NCBI RefSeq assembly: GCF_025639885.1
Contig: NZ_CP106738.1
Coordinates: 3,658,001-3,722,000, forward strand
DNA: 64,000 nucleotides
Reading direction: 5' to 3'
Source of the DNA: Roseovarius pelagicus
Lineage (GTDB): Bacteria > Pseudomonadota > Alphaproteobacteria > Rhodobacterales > Rhodobacteraceae
In this document: positions 34,803 through 42,574 of the stretch, piece after piece
How positions within the stretch are numbered: position 1 is the first letter of the stretch
Layout of the letters: every line of letters begins with the position of its first letter
Notes under the pieces: generated by a model
Databases searched by the model: none
Told to the model about the DNA's origin: nothing
The model's input: only the letters and a program-made list of their open reading frames with translations
Program-made: the position numbers and the translations under genes

Positions 34803-37800
34803 TCAATGGAAATCGCGGCTTGGAAATAGCCTTTTGGCTTGTTCGCGAGGATGTGTCGCCCGAGGAGGAGATTTTCGCGGGCGTGGTGTGTCGTCTGCTT
34901 GTGGAAGTGTTTCTCCGAGAACGTCGTCCCTTGGGTGCCCGAGGTCGGACAATTTGTGCGACATATCTTCGATCTGTTGCGCGATCAGATGTACTACACG
35001 GTCTTCGCGCTGCAAATATCCACTCACCTTCAAAAGCCGTCCGCCCATGACAATGCGGCGAAACTGTTTGTAGACCGTTCTCCAAACAACAATATTGGAC
35101 ACGCCAGTTTCATCTTCGAGGGTGAGGAAAATGACCCCCGAAGCTGTGCCGGGGCGTTGGCGGGTTATGACAAGACCGCAGACGCTGACGTGTCCGAGCG
35201 GGGCGGTTACAAGTTTATCATGTGGGGTGATCCCCGGAACTGCGGGGCGTAAAAGCTCCATTGGGTGGGCGCGTAAAGACAGACGTGTTGCGACATAGTC
35301 TTCGACAATTTCTTCACCTAATTGCATGGTCGGGAGTGTCACTTTCGGTTCGGTGATATGTTCTCCATCAATCGGATCATTAAACAGCGGTAGCGGCATT
35401 TGATTGCGAATGGCTTTGACCTGCCAAAGCGCTTCGCGGCGGGTCAGGCTGGCGTCGGTAAAGGCATCAGCCTCGGCCAAGCGTTCCATCACAGTCGGTT
35501 TTATGCCTGCGCGCAACCATAGGCTTTCAGGATCACTATACCCATTGCCGCGCGCTGCTACGATCCAGTTCGCATCCTCTTCTTTGAAACCTTTGATCTG
35601 CCGAAATCCAAGGCGTAATGCCAAAGCACCATCCGCGCGCCGCTCAAGAGTATTATCCCATGCGCTGTTGTTCATACAAATAGGCCGTATCTCGACCTGA
35701 TGTTCGCGGGCATCGCGCACCAACTGTGCCGGAGCGTAAAACCCCATCGGCTGGGAATTTAGTAAAGCGCAGGTGAAAATTGCAGGGTGGTGGCATTTCA
35801 GCCAAGACGACACATAGGTCAACATAGCAAAAGCAGCAGCGTGGCTTTCAGGGAAACCATAGTCGGCAAAACCTTCGATTTGACTGAAACATCGCTCGGC
35901 AATCTCTGGGCTATAGCCGTTCTTCAACATTCCTGCGGTGAACTTGTCGCGGAATTTTCCAATCGTTCCCATCCTACGGAACGAAGCGATAGACCGACGC
36001 AGATGGTCAGCTTCTTCGGGGGTGAAGCCCGCGCCAACAACAGAAATTTGCATTGCTTGCTCTTGGAACAGGGGTACACCCAGAGTGCGTTTCGTAACCT
36101 CTTCTAAGGCGGGGCCAAAGGGGTCTGGTTTTTCCAAACCTTGCCGTCGTCTGATATAGGGTTGCACCATGCCGCCCTGAATAGGGCCGGGACGTACGAT
36201 GGCGACTTCTATGACGAGATCATAGAATGTCTTAGGCTTCATGCGGGGTAAGAAATTCATCTGTGCCCGGCTTTCCACCTGAAACACACCAACCGCATCC
36301 GCAGCACAGAGCATATCATAGGTGGCGGTATTCTCTTGTGGGACTGTGTCAAGCGTGAAGCATTGTTTCTCGTGGGTCTGCAACAAATCAAACGCTTTGC
36401 GGATACAACTCAGCATCCCCAGACCCAAGATGTCGATCTTGAGGATACCCAGGGCATCAATGTCATCCTTATCCCACTCGATCACAGTACGATTTTCCAT
36501 GGCCGCGTTTTCAATGGGACAAAGTTCATCCAACCTGCTCTTGGTAATGACAAACCCGCCGACATGTTGGGACAAATGACGCGGAAATCCGATCAGTTCT
36601 CCGATCAAATGGATCGTTTGGACAAGACGTTTGTCATTCAGGTTTAGGCCAAGCTCTTTAATCCTTTCAGGATCAGCACCTTTGTTAGACTGACCCCAAA
36701 TCTGACCAGACAGGTTTGACGTAATATCGTCGCTGAGTCCCATCACCTTCCCAACTTCACGGATTGCCGCCCGAGATCGAAAATGAATAACGGTTGCACA
36801 AAGCCCGGCCCGTTCACGGCCGTATTTGTGGTAAATCCACTGGATGACCTCTTCGCGGCGTTCGTGTTCAAAATCGACATCGATATCTGGCGGCTCGCCT
36901 CGGTATTTCGAGATAAAACGTTCAAACACCATCGTAATCATATCCGGGCTGACATCGGTGATCCCTAACAGGTAGCAGATGATTGAGTTTGCCGCTGATC
37001 CCCGGCCTTGGCACAAAATGTCTTGGGATCGTGCGTATTGTACGATGTCGTGAACCGTCAGGAAGTAAGCGGAGAAGTCTAAATCAGCGATGAGCCTGAG
37101 TTCTTTGGCGAGAAGATCATGCACACGTTGCGATGCCCCATTGGGATAGCGGTGGTTCACGCCTTCCTTTGCCAAACGCTCCAACCGTTGTTGTGGTGGC
37201 TCTGCATCCGAAACTTCGTCAGGGTATTCATAAGACAACTCACTCAGGCAAAAACTGCATCTTGTCGCAATATCCTGTGTGCGTTGGATGGCGGCCGGAT
37301 GATGACGAAAGAGGCGCGCCATATCCGTGTACCCTTTGAGGCGACGTTCTGCATTTGGTAGGGCGCGCGTCCCGATTATGTCGATTGTGATATTCTCGCG
37401 CATGCAGGTCAGCACATCGGCTAATTGCCGACGATTGCCGCGGTGCATCAACACATCGCCCACAGCGACCATTGGTGTGCAACAGTGCTGTGCCAATGCT
37501 GCGCAATCATTCAGATAGGCTTGGTCTGATCCATCATAACGCGGTGCCGCTCCTAAAAACACATGCCCTGGAAAGCGCTGTTGTACATCCGCTATCACAC
37601 GGCGACAGCGATGAAGCGGGCCTTGAGGCAACGCGATAAAAATCATTCCACGCCCCCCATCTAACAGGTCTTTGACATCGAGATGGCATTGCCCTTTTTC
37701 AGCCCGCCGTTTCCCTAGAGTAAGTAATCGGGTCAGCCTTTGATACGCCGCACGATTCTGAGGCAAGACGATCCAATCAACAGGGCTGTCTCGCAACACC

Positions 37801-38117
37801 AACCGGCATCCCACAATGAGCTTTGGTAATGTTACAGTGGCAGGACGGAGGATGCGCTCGGGGTTGCCGTTCTCTTGGCGTGAACTGCTGTCTGTTCTGT
37901 GGCGCGATCTGACTTTGATATCCTTCTCCGCTTCGGCTTTAAGGGTTTTAAGAGCACTATAGGCCCGCACAACACCAGCCAGCGAATTTCGGTCTGTTAT
38001 CGCAACGGCTGATAATCCCAGCTCAGCGGCGCGGGTTACGATTTCTTCGGGATGTGACGCGCCGGTGAGAAACGTAAAGTTCGTTGTCACGCAAAGTTCG
38101 GCATAGCCCGCCATCAT
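34803..38117 (-). CDS. dnaE2: Error-prone DNA polymerase DnaE2
   Basis: About 1104 residues, a C-family polymerase of the DnaE2 (ImuC) type. The N-terminal PHP domain starts AELCVTTNFTFLTGASHPEE. The polymerase core has catalytic aspartates in PPDIDVDFEHER near residue 420, and the C-terminal OB-fold region (VSVCGLVITRQRPGTASG) is present. It performs mutagenic lesion bypass together with ImuB, which tethers it to the sliding clamp. I start at ATG 38117, overlapping the imuB stop (ATGA) after AGGGGG; the frame extending to 38204 lies inside imuB. It is the last gene of imuA-imuB-dnaE2. Confidence 0.95.
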   Translation of the reverse strand: MMAGYAELCVTTNFTFLTGASHPEEIVTRAAELGLSAVAITDRNSLAGVVRAYSALKTLKAEAEKDIKVRSRHRTDSSSRQENGNPERILRPATVTLPKLIVGCRLVLRDSPVDWIVLPQNRAAYQRLTRLLTLGKRRAEKGQCHLDVKDLLDGGRGMIFIALPQGPLHRCRRVIADVQQRFPGHVFLGAAPRYDGSDQAYLNDCAALAQHCCTPMVAVGDVLMHRGNRRQLADVLTCMRENITIDIIGTRALPNAERRLKGYTDMARLFRHHPAAIQRTQDIATRCSFCLSELSYEYPDEVSDAEPPQQRLERLAKEGVNHRYPNGASQRVHDLLAKELRLIADLDFSAYFLTVHDIVQYARSQDILCQGRGSAANSIICYLLGITDVSPDMITMVFERFISKYRGEPPDIDVDFEHERREEVIQWIYHKYGRERAGLCATVIHFRSRAAIREVGKVMGLSDDITSNLSGQIWGQSNKGADPERIKELGLNLNDKRLVQTIHLIGELIGFPRHLSQHVGGFVITKSRLDELCPIENAAMENRTVIEWDKDDIDALGILKIDILGLGMLSCIRKAFDLLQTHEKQCFTLDTVPQENTATYDMLCAADAVGVFQVESRAQMNFLPRMKPKTFYDLVIEVAIVRPGPIQGGMVQPYIRRRQGLEKPDPFGPALEEVTKRTLGVPLFQEQAMQISVVGAGFTPEEADHLRRSIASFRRMGTIGKFRDKFTAGMLKNGYSPEIAERCFSQIEGFADYGFPESHAAAFAMLTYVSSWLKCHHPAIFTCALLNSQPMGFYAPAQLVRDAREHQVEIRPICMNNSAWDNTLERRADGALALRLGFRQIKGFKEEDANWIVAARGNGYSDPESLWLRAGIKPTVMERLAEADAFTDASLTRREALWQVKAIRNQMPLPLFNDPIDGEHITEPKVTLPTMQLGEEIVEDYVATRLSLRAHPMELLRPAVPGITPHDKLVTAPLGHVSVCGLVITRQRPGTASGVIFLTLEDETGVSNIVVWRTVYKQFRRIVMGGRLLKVSGYLQREDRVVHLIAQQIEDMSHKLSDLGHPRDDVLGETLPQADDTPRPRKSPPRATHPREQAKRLFPSRDFH

Positions 38118-39592
38118 GCGAATTCCCCCTGTACGAACCAGCCTGGGTTTTGTGGTGTGTAGAAAAGCCAAAGCCTGCGACCTTCCTTGGTATCCACCTT
38201 CCAATAATCCCGTACACCCGACCGCCAGTTTTCATCTGACATCCACCATTCCGGCGCGATCCGTTCCGGCCCTGTTGCGCGCCCTGTCGTGAGTGACATG
38301 CGTCGCCAACGAAAATGAGTCGGCGGCGAGGCCCCATGACCGGAAACCTTTTCCGGCGGAAAAAGACAGAGGGGGCGAGGTCGGATGAGATGCCAAGCGT
38401 TGTCAGGATCCGAATATGCAGCCGGAGCAATAATAAAACTGCGTTCTGGGATGTGACTATCTGCTGGCAGAAACCTCTGAATATTCTCCAGCCCGATACG
38501 GATTCCGAGGCGTGTGATAAGGTCGTCTAAGCCGTCTTGATGTTTAGTGCTTGTCGCGTTCAGCTGTTGCGCAGGCAGAGGTTCAACCTGCGTTGCTTCC
38601 AGTCGTATTTGATCAATACCGAAAGCGGCCTCAATCTTACCGATACCGCGCTCAAACAGGGGTAATATTCTGCGGGCATCCCGCAAAGGCTGTGCCAATC
38701 GGAGTTCGACCTGTTGATATTCTCCGTCCACTCGGCGTAGCGATAGGCACAGCACACGGGCACCAGTCTCATTTGTTTTCAGGGAGACGCATAACCGATC
38801 TAGCAACCGCGCAGTGCCCGCCATGACATCATCCACTAGGCCGATTGGGTCAGGCAGCGTAAGGCGCACCCCGTAATGAGGCGGCACCTCAAGCGGAGAG
38901 ACCTGTTCGGGTTGCTGGCCTAAAGCCTGATCCAACCGCATCAACAGATCGGTTCCAAATCGTCGTGCCAAAGGCGCGCGGGCTGCTGATGCCAAATCAC
39001 CCACGGTCCGCAGGCCAAGCCGCTGCAATGCTTGATCCGTTTGAATATCCAGCCGTAATGCCGCGACTGGAAGCCTGCTGAGGGCATTTAGCGTGTCTTG
39101 TGGTGCCGCCGCGCCCTCTTTGAAATGGGCTAGCGCCCAGGCAGCGCCGCGTGTATCTGCGGCTCCAATTTTGGCAAACAGGCCTGCATGACGAAGGCGC
39201 TGGCGCATATCCGCCAACATGTCGGTTTCCCCCCCGAACAGATGCGCGGCCCCTGTAATGTCCAATATCAAACCATCATCTTGTTCGAGGCCAACCCAAG
39301 GGCAATACCGTGTGGCCCAGCGGCTTAGGCTGAGCAGGAAACGTTGAGAGGCATGAAGATCAACGGGTGCACTTATTAAATCCGAGCAATAGGCCTGCGC
39401 ATCGGAATAGGACATTCCCCGATGCAACCCTTGTTTTTCGGCGGCGGCGTTGAGGCAATGAAGACGGTTCGTATTCTTTTGGTGGATCGTGAGCGCAAAG
39501 GGCCCGCTGACAGGGCGCGCGCGTAGAACCCGATCACTTGCCAGTCTCGGAAACCATATTGATACGACGCGACGATGATGACCACCGAACAT
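38114..39592 (-). CDS. imuB: Y-family polymerase-like protein ImuB
   Basis: About 492 residues related to DinB-type polymerases, beginning RVVSIWFPRLASDRVLR. ImuB proteins lack the full catalytic acid set and act as the hub that binds DnaE2 and the beta clamp. The C-terminus carries a WWM-type segment followed by R-D-Y-W-K-V, resembling the conserved tail of this family. The proposed start at ATG 39592 overlaps the end of imuA by 59 nt; no better start was found. The frame reaching 39700 is within imuA. Confidence 0.88.
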   Translation of the reverse strand: MFGGHHRRVVSIWFPRLASDRVLRARPVSGPFALTIHQKNTNRLHCLNAAAEKQGLHRGMSYSDAQAYCSDLISAPVDLHASQRFLLSLSRWATRYCPWVGLEQDDGLILDITGAAHLFGGETDMLADMRQRLRHAGLFAKIGAADTRGAAWALAHFKEGAAAPQDTLNALSRLPVAALRLDIQTDQALQRLGLRTVGDLASAARAPLARRFGTDLLMRLDQALGQQPEQVSPLEVPPHYGVRLTLPDPIGLVDDVMAGTARLLDRLCVSLKTNETGARVLCLSLRRVDGEYQQVELRLAQPLRDARRILPLFERGIGKIEAAFGIDQIRLEATQVEPLPAQQLNATSTKHQDGLDDLITRLGIRIGLENIQRFLPADSHIPERSFIIAPAAYSDPDNAWHLIRPRPLCLFPPEKVSGHGASPPTHFRWRRMSLTTGRATGPERIAPEWWMSDENWRSGVRDYWKVDTKEGRRLWLFYTPQNPGWFVQGEFA

Positions 39593-40088
39593 TCCAGACA
39601 CCCAGTGTTCCTGATTTGTTCCTAATAAGTTCCCATCGTTGAAGAGTCGAGTCTTGGGGATCAAACACCGGGTAACAATGCCACCGTGTTTCGGCAGCAT
39701 TGCTGCCCATGCCCTCAGATATCAAGGCGATCCCCATTGCCTTTCCGGCCTGTGCAGCCAGTTGCAAACGACGACCTGCCGTCAGGTTAAGCGGCGTTCT
39801 CAGCTCCATGATAACAACAGAGATCGCGCCGGAGCGCAGCGCCTCTTCGGCGACAGCCAATGTCTCTACTTGTTCTTTTGTGGATGCGATTATGAGGTTC
39901 TCCGGATGAAGAACATCAATCACTCCGAGCGGATTCAATTGCTCTACACGCCAATGTTCTTTCACCCAAAATACCGTGCCTTGCGTTTTTGCGGCATACA
40001 TCGCAGCAAAGGACATCGCGCTTGGTCCGTACACCTCATGCACGCGATCAGGCTTAAGCGGGTAAATGTTATGTTTATCGTGCATCAT
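39534..40088 (-). CDS. imuA: ImuA, SOS mutagenesis accessory protein (RecA-like)
   Basis: About 184 residues with the alphaproteobacterial ImuA pattern: LKPDRVHEVYGPSAMSFAAMYA near the N-terminus, GTVFWVKEHW, and the C-terminal KSGTLGVWNVRW. It is a RecA/SulA-like partner of ImuB in damage-induced mutagenesis. Start ATG 40088 (or 40085); the frame extending to 40328 runs through non-conserved sequence. A GTTC-N7-GTTC LexA box, expected for this operon in alphaproteobacteria, was not found nearby. TTGATC and TATAAC-like hexamers occur upstream at about 40105-40125. Confidence 0.85.
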   Translation of the reverse strand: MMHDKHNIYPLKPDRVHEVYGPSAMSFAAMYAAKTQGTVFWVKEHWRVEQLNPLGVIDVLHPENLIIASTKEQVETLAVAEEALRSGAISVVIMELRTPLNLTAGRRLQLAAQAGKAMGIALISEGMGSNAAETRWHCYPVFDPQDSTLQRWELIRNKSGTLGVWNVRWSSSSRRINMVSETGK

Positions 40089-40727
40089 ATCGCTGAAACA
40101 GCATAAAGTTATATAAGAGATCAAGAGAAGAGGGGGCGTTGATGGGCCACGCAGCGGACGGCTTCTTTCCGCCCGTAGTGTCGAAGACTGAATGGTGCAC
40201 ATATGCCGTTTGGTCACTGGTTCAACCTGCCAGAGTGGCGTAACCGGCCAGTTTTGTAGAAATGCACCATGCAAAGTTTGAACCGTTCCTGCAACGATGA
40301 TGGCGAAATGCCAGCCAGCAGAGAACACTGGTCTGACGAAACCGTTGCAGAGGCCGCCCGTTCAAGGAAGCTCGTAGAACCGCGTGAGAGGCCTGCGATA
40401 GAGAAGAACCTCTCCAGCTTGTCCTGAAGCACCAGCGATGCGCGGCTCTACACGGGCCTCAAGCATGGTGGCCATGTTGATGTGTCCGATTGCAAAACCA
40501 TGAAAAAGCTTGGGCGATCCACGGCAGCAAGAACGGCAGATCGGGGGATCGCATTGGATTGCAGCTATAGTGATATTCCTGATCTTAATCGGGTGTTTCA
40601 CCCACGATACGAAAAGACGCGCGCAGAATGCAGGACCCGCAGTTCTGGCTGACATTCACGCCGTCAATGCCCAGAACCCGAGTGATGCTAAGACTGTGCA
40701 GAGATGATCGGCGCGCCGCTGCATTGG
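40089..40727. other. 0.64-kb region without a supported gene
   Basis: Short frames exist on both strands (for example 40362-40655 minus), but none shows a family I recognise, a ribosome site or a consistent codon pattern. It holds one copy of a 14-bp sequence, ATGCAAAGTTTGAA (40269-40282), that recurs at 41009-41022 just upstream of the haem-protein gene. It is probably decayed sequence plus the imuA promoter. Confidence 0.5.
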
Positions 40728-40961
40728 TCAGCGATCCTTCCAGTGGTTATTGGCCTGCGCAATTGTCTGGAAATGCACGGCGACGACTGATGATGCTGCA
40801 ATCAGAGCATTAGCGTCATGTTCGTAATCTGCGCGTATTTTTGCACGCACGTCGCCATCCGGCTGTGTCATCTTAACGGCGACACGAGAGAGCTTGACCG
40901 CCAACTCGTAGCCTTCTTGCGGCGTTTGCGTGACCAGCGTGGGTAACCAAGTCTCTGACAT
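40728..40961 (-). CDS. Hexameric tyrosine-coordinated haem protein (HTHP)
   Basis: A 77-residue protein that matches, from memory and nearly residue for residue, the haem protein crystallised from Silicibacter pomeroyi: start SETWLPTLVT, then AVKLSR, DANALIA and a W-K-D end. That protein forms a ring of six small helical subunits, each holding a haem through a tyrosine. The ligand corresponds here to Y46 counting Met, Y45 after Met removal, in R-A-D-Y-E. Weak peroxidase and catalase activities have been reported for it. GGAAGGAAA precedes ATG 40961. It lies downstream of a histidine-rich exported protein on the same strand, with a large inverted repeat between them. Confidence 0.88.
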   Translation of the reverse strand: MSETWLPTLVTQTPQEGYELAVKLSRVAVKMTQPDGDVRAKIRADYEHDANALIAASSVVAVHFQTIAQANNHWKDR

Positions 40962-41040
40962 GGGGATTTCCTTCCTGTAGGGGGGCGTGCTGTAATTCCG
41001 AGAATTAGATGCAAAGTTTGAAGCGCATGATACTGTCTTC

Positions 41041-41083
41041 GCTGTTTCGTGAAAAGCTGCACAGCAGAGTTTCACGAAACAGC
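41041..41083. promoter_or_regulatory. 14-bp inverted repeat between the His-rich gene and the haem-protein gene
   Basis: GCTGTTTCGTGAAA (41041-41054) and TTTCACGAAACAGC (41070-41083) are exact complements with a 15-nt spacer. Each arm also contains a smaller palindrome of the form TTTC-NN-GAAA. There is no U run on either side. It could be a transcript hairpin separating two genes of one operon, or a double operator in front of the haem-protein gene. Confidence 0.6.
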
Positions 41084-41105
41084 TATGGGGCCGCGTTTCA
41101 AGACG

Positions 41106-41852
41106 TCAATCGACCCGACCAGGCAGAGACAGATCGCCGGATGCGACGTCAAACACATCGGTAACACAAGCCAGAGGCGCGTGGAGATCAGCATTGACAC
41201 GCAGGGCGGCAGTCACGCCATCATAGGACGCGGTGTCGATCTGTTCTGCGTCTGCCGCCGCCAGAACGACGTTGATGGAAATCTGAGGTCCATCGAATGT
41301 CGGCGTGTAACCGGGGCTGTCCAGAAACATGGGAACGCCGGGCCAGGTGGCGGGCATTTTTGGTGTTTCGCCCTCTGGGATGTCACGTACGGCCAGCGTG
41401 CCTGGCCCGCAATCGTGGTTTTCCACCAGAACGACCCAATGACTGTGCCAGTGGGCACCATCGTTGCCGGTGTCGCCGTCAATGTTCTCGTCATAAAGAG
41501 GCGTGTCGTCAAAATCAGGGTGGTTGGTGGCCGCAAGCGCGAGAATGCCGGTGTCACCTTCAAAACCGACGGTCGCTGGATCGAGTGTTGTTGGCCAAAC
41601 ATACGCCCAGATCGACGAGCCGGCAAAGTCTCCGGTTGCTTCGGGTGTTGCCGTTCCAGCCGCGCCATTTGCCGTCATGTGAAAGGTGATTACCCGTCCT
41701 TCGCGATGGACATGCGCCTTGAGAATGTCAAAGGCAGCAACGGTTTGTGTATTCTCGTCCGAGATCACTGCCCCCGCGTGGCTGTGGGTGCCATCGGCGA
41801 GTGCGAAGGTTCCTGCACAGCAGGCAGCGCCGATCATCAAATATTTCATCAT
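41106..41852 (-). CDS. Histidine-rich exported protein of unknown function
   Basis: About 248 residues with a signal peptide (residues 1-19, cleavage near ALA before DGTHSHAG). The mature protein is rich in histidine and acidic residues: THSHAG, AHVHREG, and a dense HWHSHWVVLVENHDCG segment that could bind a metal. I do not recognise a named family. ATG 41852 follows AGGAGA by 7 nt; the frame reaching 42023 reads back across the promoter region. It is divergent from a MarR-type gene and upstream of the tyrosine-haem protein, suggesting joint control and perhaps a role in periplasmic metal, haem or peroxide handling (inference). Confidence 0.75.
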   Translation of the reverse strand: MMKYLMIGAACCAGTFALADGTHSHAGAVISDENTQTVAAFDILKAHVHREGRVITFHMTANGAAGTATPEATGDFAGSSIWAYVWPTTLDPATVGFEGDTGILALAATNHPDFDDTPLYDENIDGDTGNDGAHWHSHWVVLVENHDCGPGTLAVRDIPEGETPKMPATWPGVPMFLDSPGYTPTFDGPQISINVVLAAADAEQIDTASYDGVTAALRVNADLHAPLACVTDVFDVASGDLSLPGRVD

Positions 41853-41883
41853 TTTTCCATCTCCTGTTGAAATCATGCGGTGA

Positions 41884-41912
41884 TTAATAGTAGCGAGTCG
41901 ATAATATTGCAA
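41884..41912 (-). promoter_or_regulatory. Candidate promoter of the His-rich gene, sharing its -35 with marR
   Basis: On the minus strand TTGCAA (41912-41907) is followed by exactly 17 nt and TATTAA (41889-41884). The predicted start is about 25 nt before ATG 41852, leaving room for the AGGAGA ribosome site. TTGCAA is its own reverse complement, so the same six bases serve the plus-strand promoter. Confidence 0.6.
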
Positions 41913-41931
41913 TAAAAATATCGACTCGCTA
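41891..41931. promoter_or_regulatory. 13-bp inverted repeat, candidate MarR operator
   Basis: TAGCGAGTCGATA (41891-41903) and TATCGACTCGCTA (41919-41931) are exact complements separated by 15 nt. One arm lies in the -35/-10 spacer of each divergent promoter, and the midpoint coincides with the shared -35 box. A dimer on each arm, or one bridging both, would silence both genes together. Confidence 0.7.
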
Positions 41932-41935
41932 TAAT
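41907..41935 (+). promoter_or_regulatory. Candidate marR promoter giving a leaderless transcript
   Basis: TTGCAA (41907-41912), a 17-nt spacer and a consensus TATAAT (41930-41935). Transcription would start near 41941-41943, at the ATG itself, so the message would have no leader. The GAGGG touching the ATG is too close to act as a ribosome site. Confidence 0.6.
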
Positions 41936-41940
41936 GAGGG

Positions 41941-42483
41941 ATGGGAAAAACAGACCAGATACGTGCCTTGATCACCCGGCTAGGGCGACTGGATGCGGCG
42001 GACGGTTGGGGGGACGACCTCAATCCGGCGCAGCGCAGCGCGTTGGACTATCTGTCGCGGGCGAATGAGCTGTCGCGTTCGCCGTCTCATGTGGCAGAGT
42101 ATCTGGGAACGACCCGTGGAACGGCTTCCCAGACGCTGAAGGCATTACTGCGCAAAGGTTTTGTGACTGAAATACGATCAGAAAGCGATCGACGGTCGAT
42201 CCAATATGATGTGGCCGAAGCAGGGCATACCGCCCTCTTAACCAAGTCTCGCCTGTTGCTGGCACTTAGCGAAATGCCAGATAGTGAACTTAGCGAAGTA
42301 CATTCAATCTTGGCGAAAACCTTGGAAGTGGCGGCTGACAGGAATGGGTTCCGACCGTTCGGAATATGTCAGACATGCCGCTATTTTGCACCAAGGCAGG
42401 GCGGTGGCCATTGCAAGCTGCTGAACATCGCGCTTGCAGCATCGGAAACAAAGAAGATCTGCCACGAACATTCCGTAGAGTGA
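41941..42483 (+). CDS. MarR-family regulator with a C-terminal four-cysteine motif
   Basis: A 180-residue protein. Residues 25-110 form a MarR-type winged helix (LNPAQRSALDYL, SPSHVAEYLGTTRGTASQTLKALLRKGFV, and the wing S-E-S-D-R-R-S). The C-terminal 40 residues carry C143, C146, C158 and C174 (C-x2-C-x11-C-x15-C), a pattern suited to zinc, an iron-sulfur cluster or haem-linked redox sensing and unusual for classic MarR proteins. It is divergent from the histidine-rich/haem-protein genes with overlapping promoters and a strong dyad, so it probably represses both directions. The signal is unknown. Confidence 0.85.
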   Translation: MGKTDQIRALITRLGRLDAADGWGDDLNPAQRSALDYLSRANELSRSPSHVAEYLGTTRGTASQTLKALLRKGFVTEIRSESDRRSIQYDVAEAGHTALLTKSRLLLALSEMPDSELSEVHSILAKTLEVAADRNGFRPFGICQTCRYFAPRQGGGHCKLLNIALAASETKKICHEHSVE

Positions 42484-42574
42484 TGGGCCGGAGTGGGGCT
42501 GGGCCCACTTGAGGGCGTCACGCACTTGTTCGTTCCGCACTTGCGTAGGGACAATCGTTGTTACAGCCGATGCA

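Noticed and set aside
40362..40655. 97-codon minus-strand frame in the gap before imuA
   Set aside because: There is no ribosome site and no recognisable family; its size is expected by chance.
41049..41870. 273-codon plus-strand frame opposite the His-rich protein gene
   Set aside because: The minus strand has the signal peptide, ribosome site and plausible composition; the plus frame shows no family and is a shadow.
42492..42509. Stem-loop after marR (AGTGGG / CCCACT)
   Set aside because: Six base pairs without a U tract is too weak to call a terminator.
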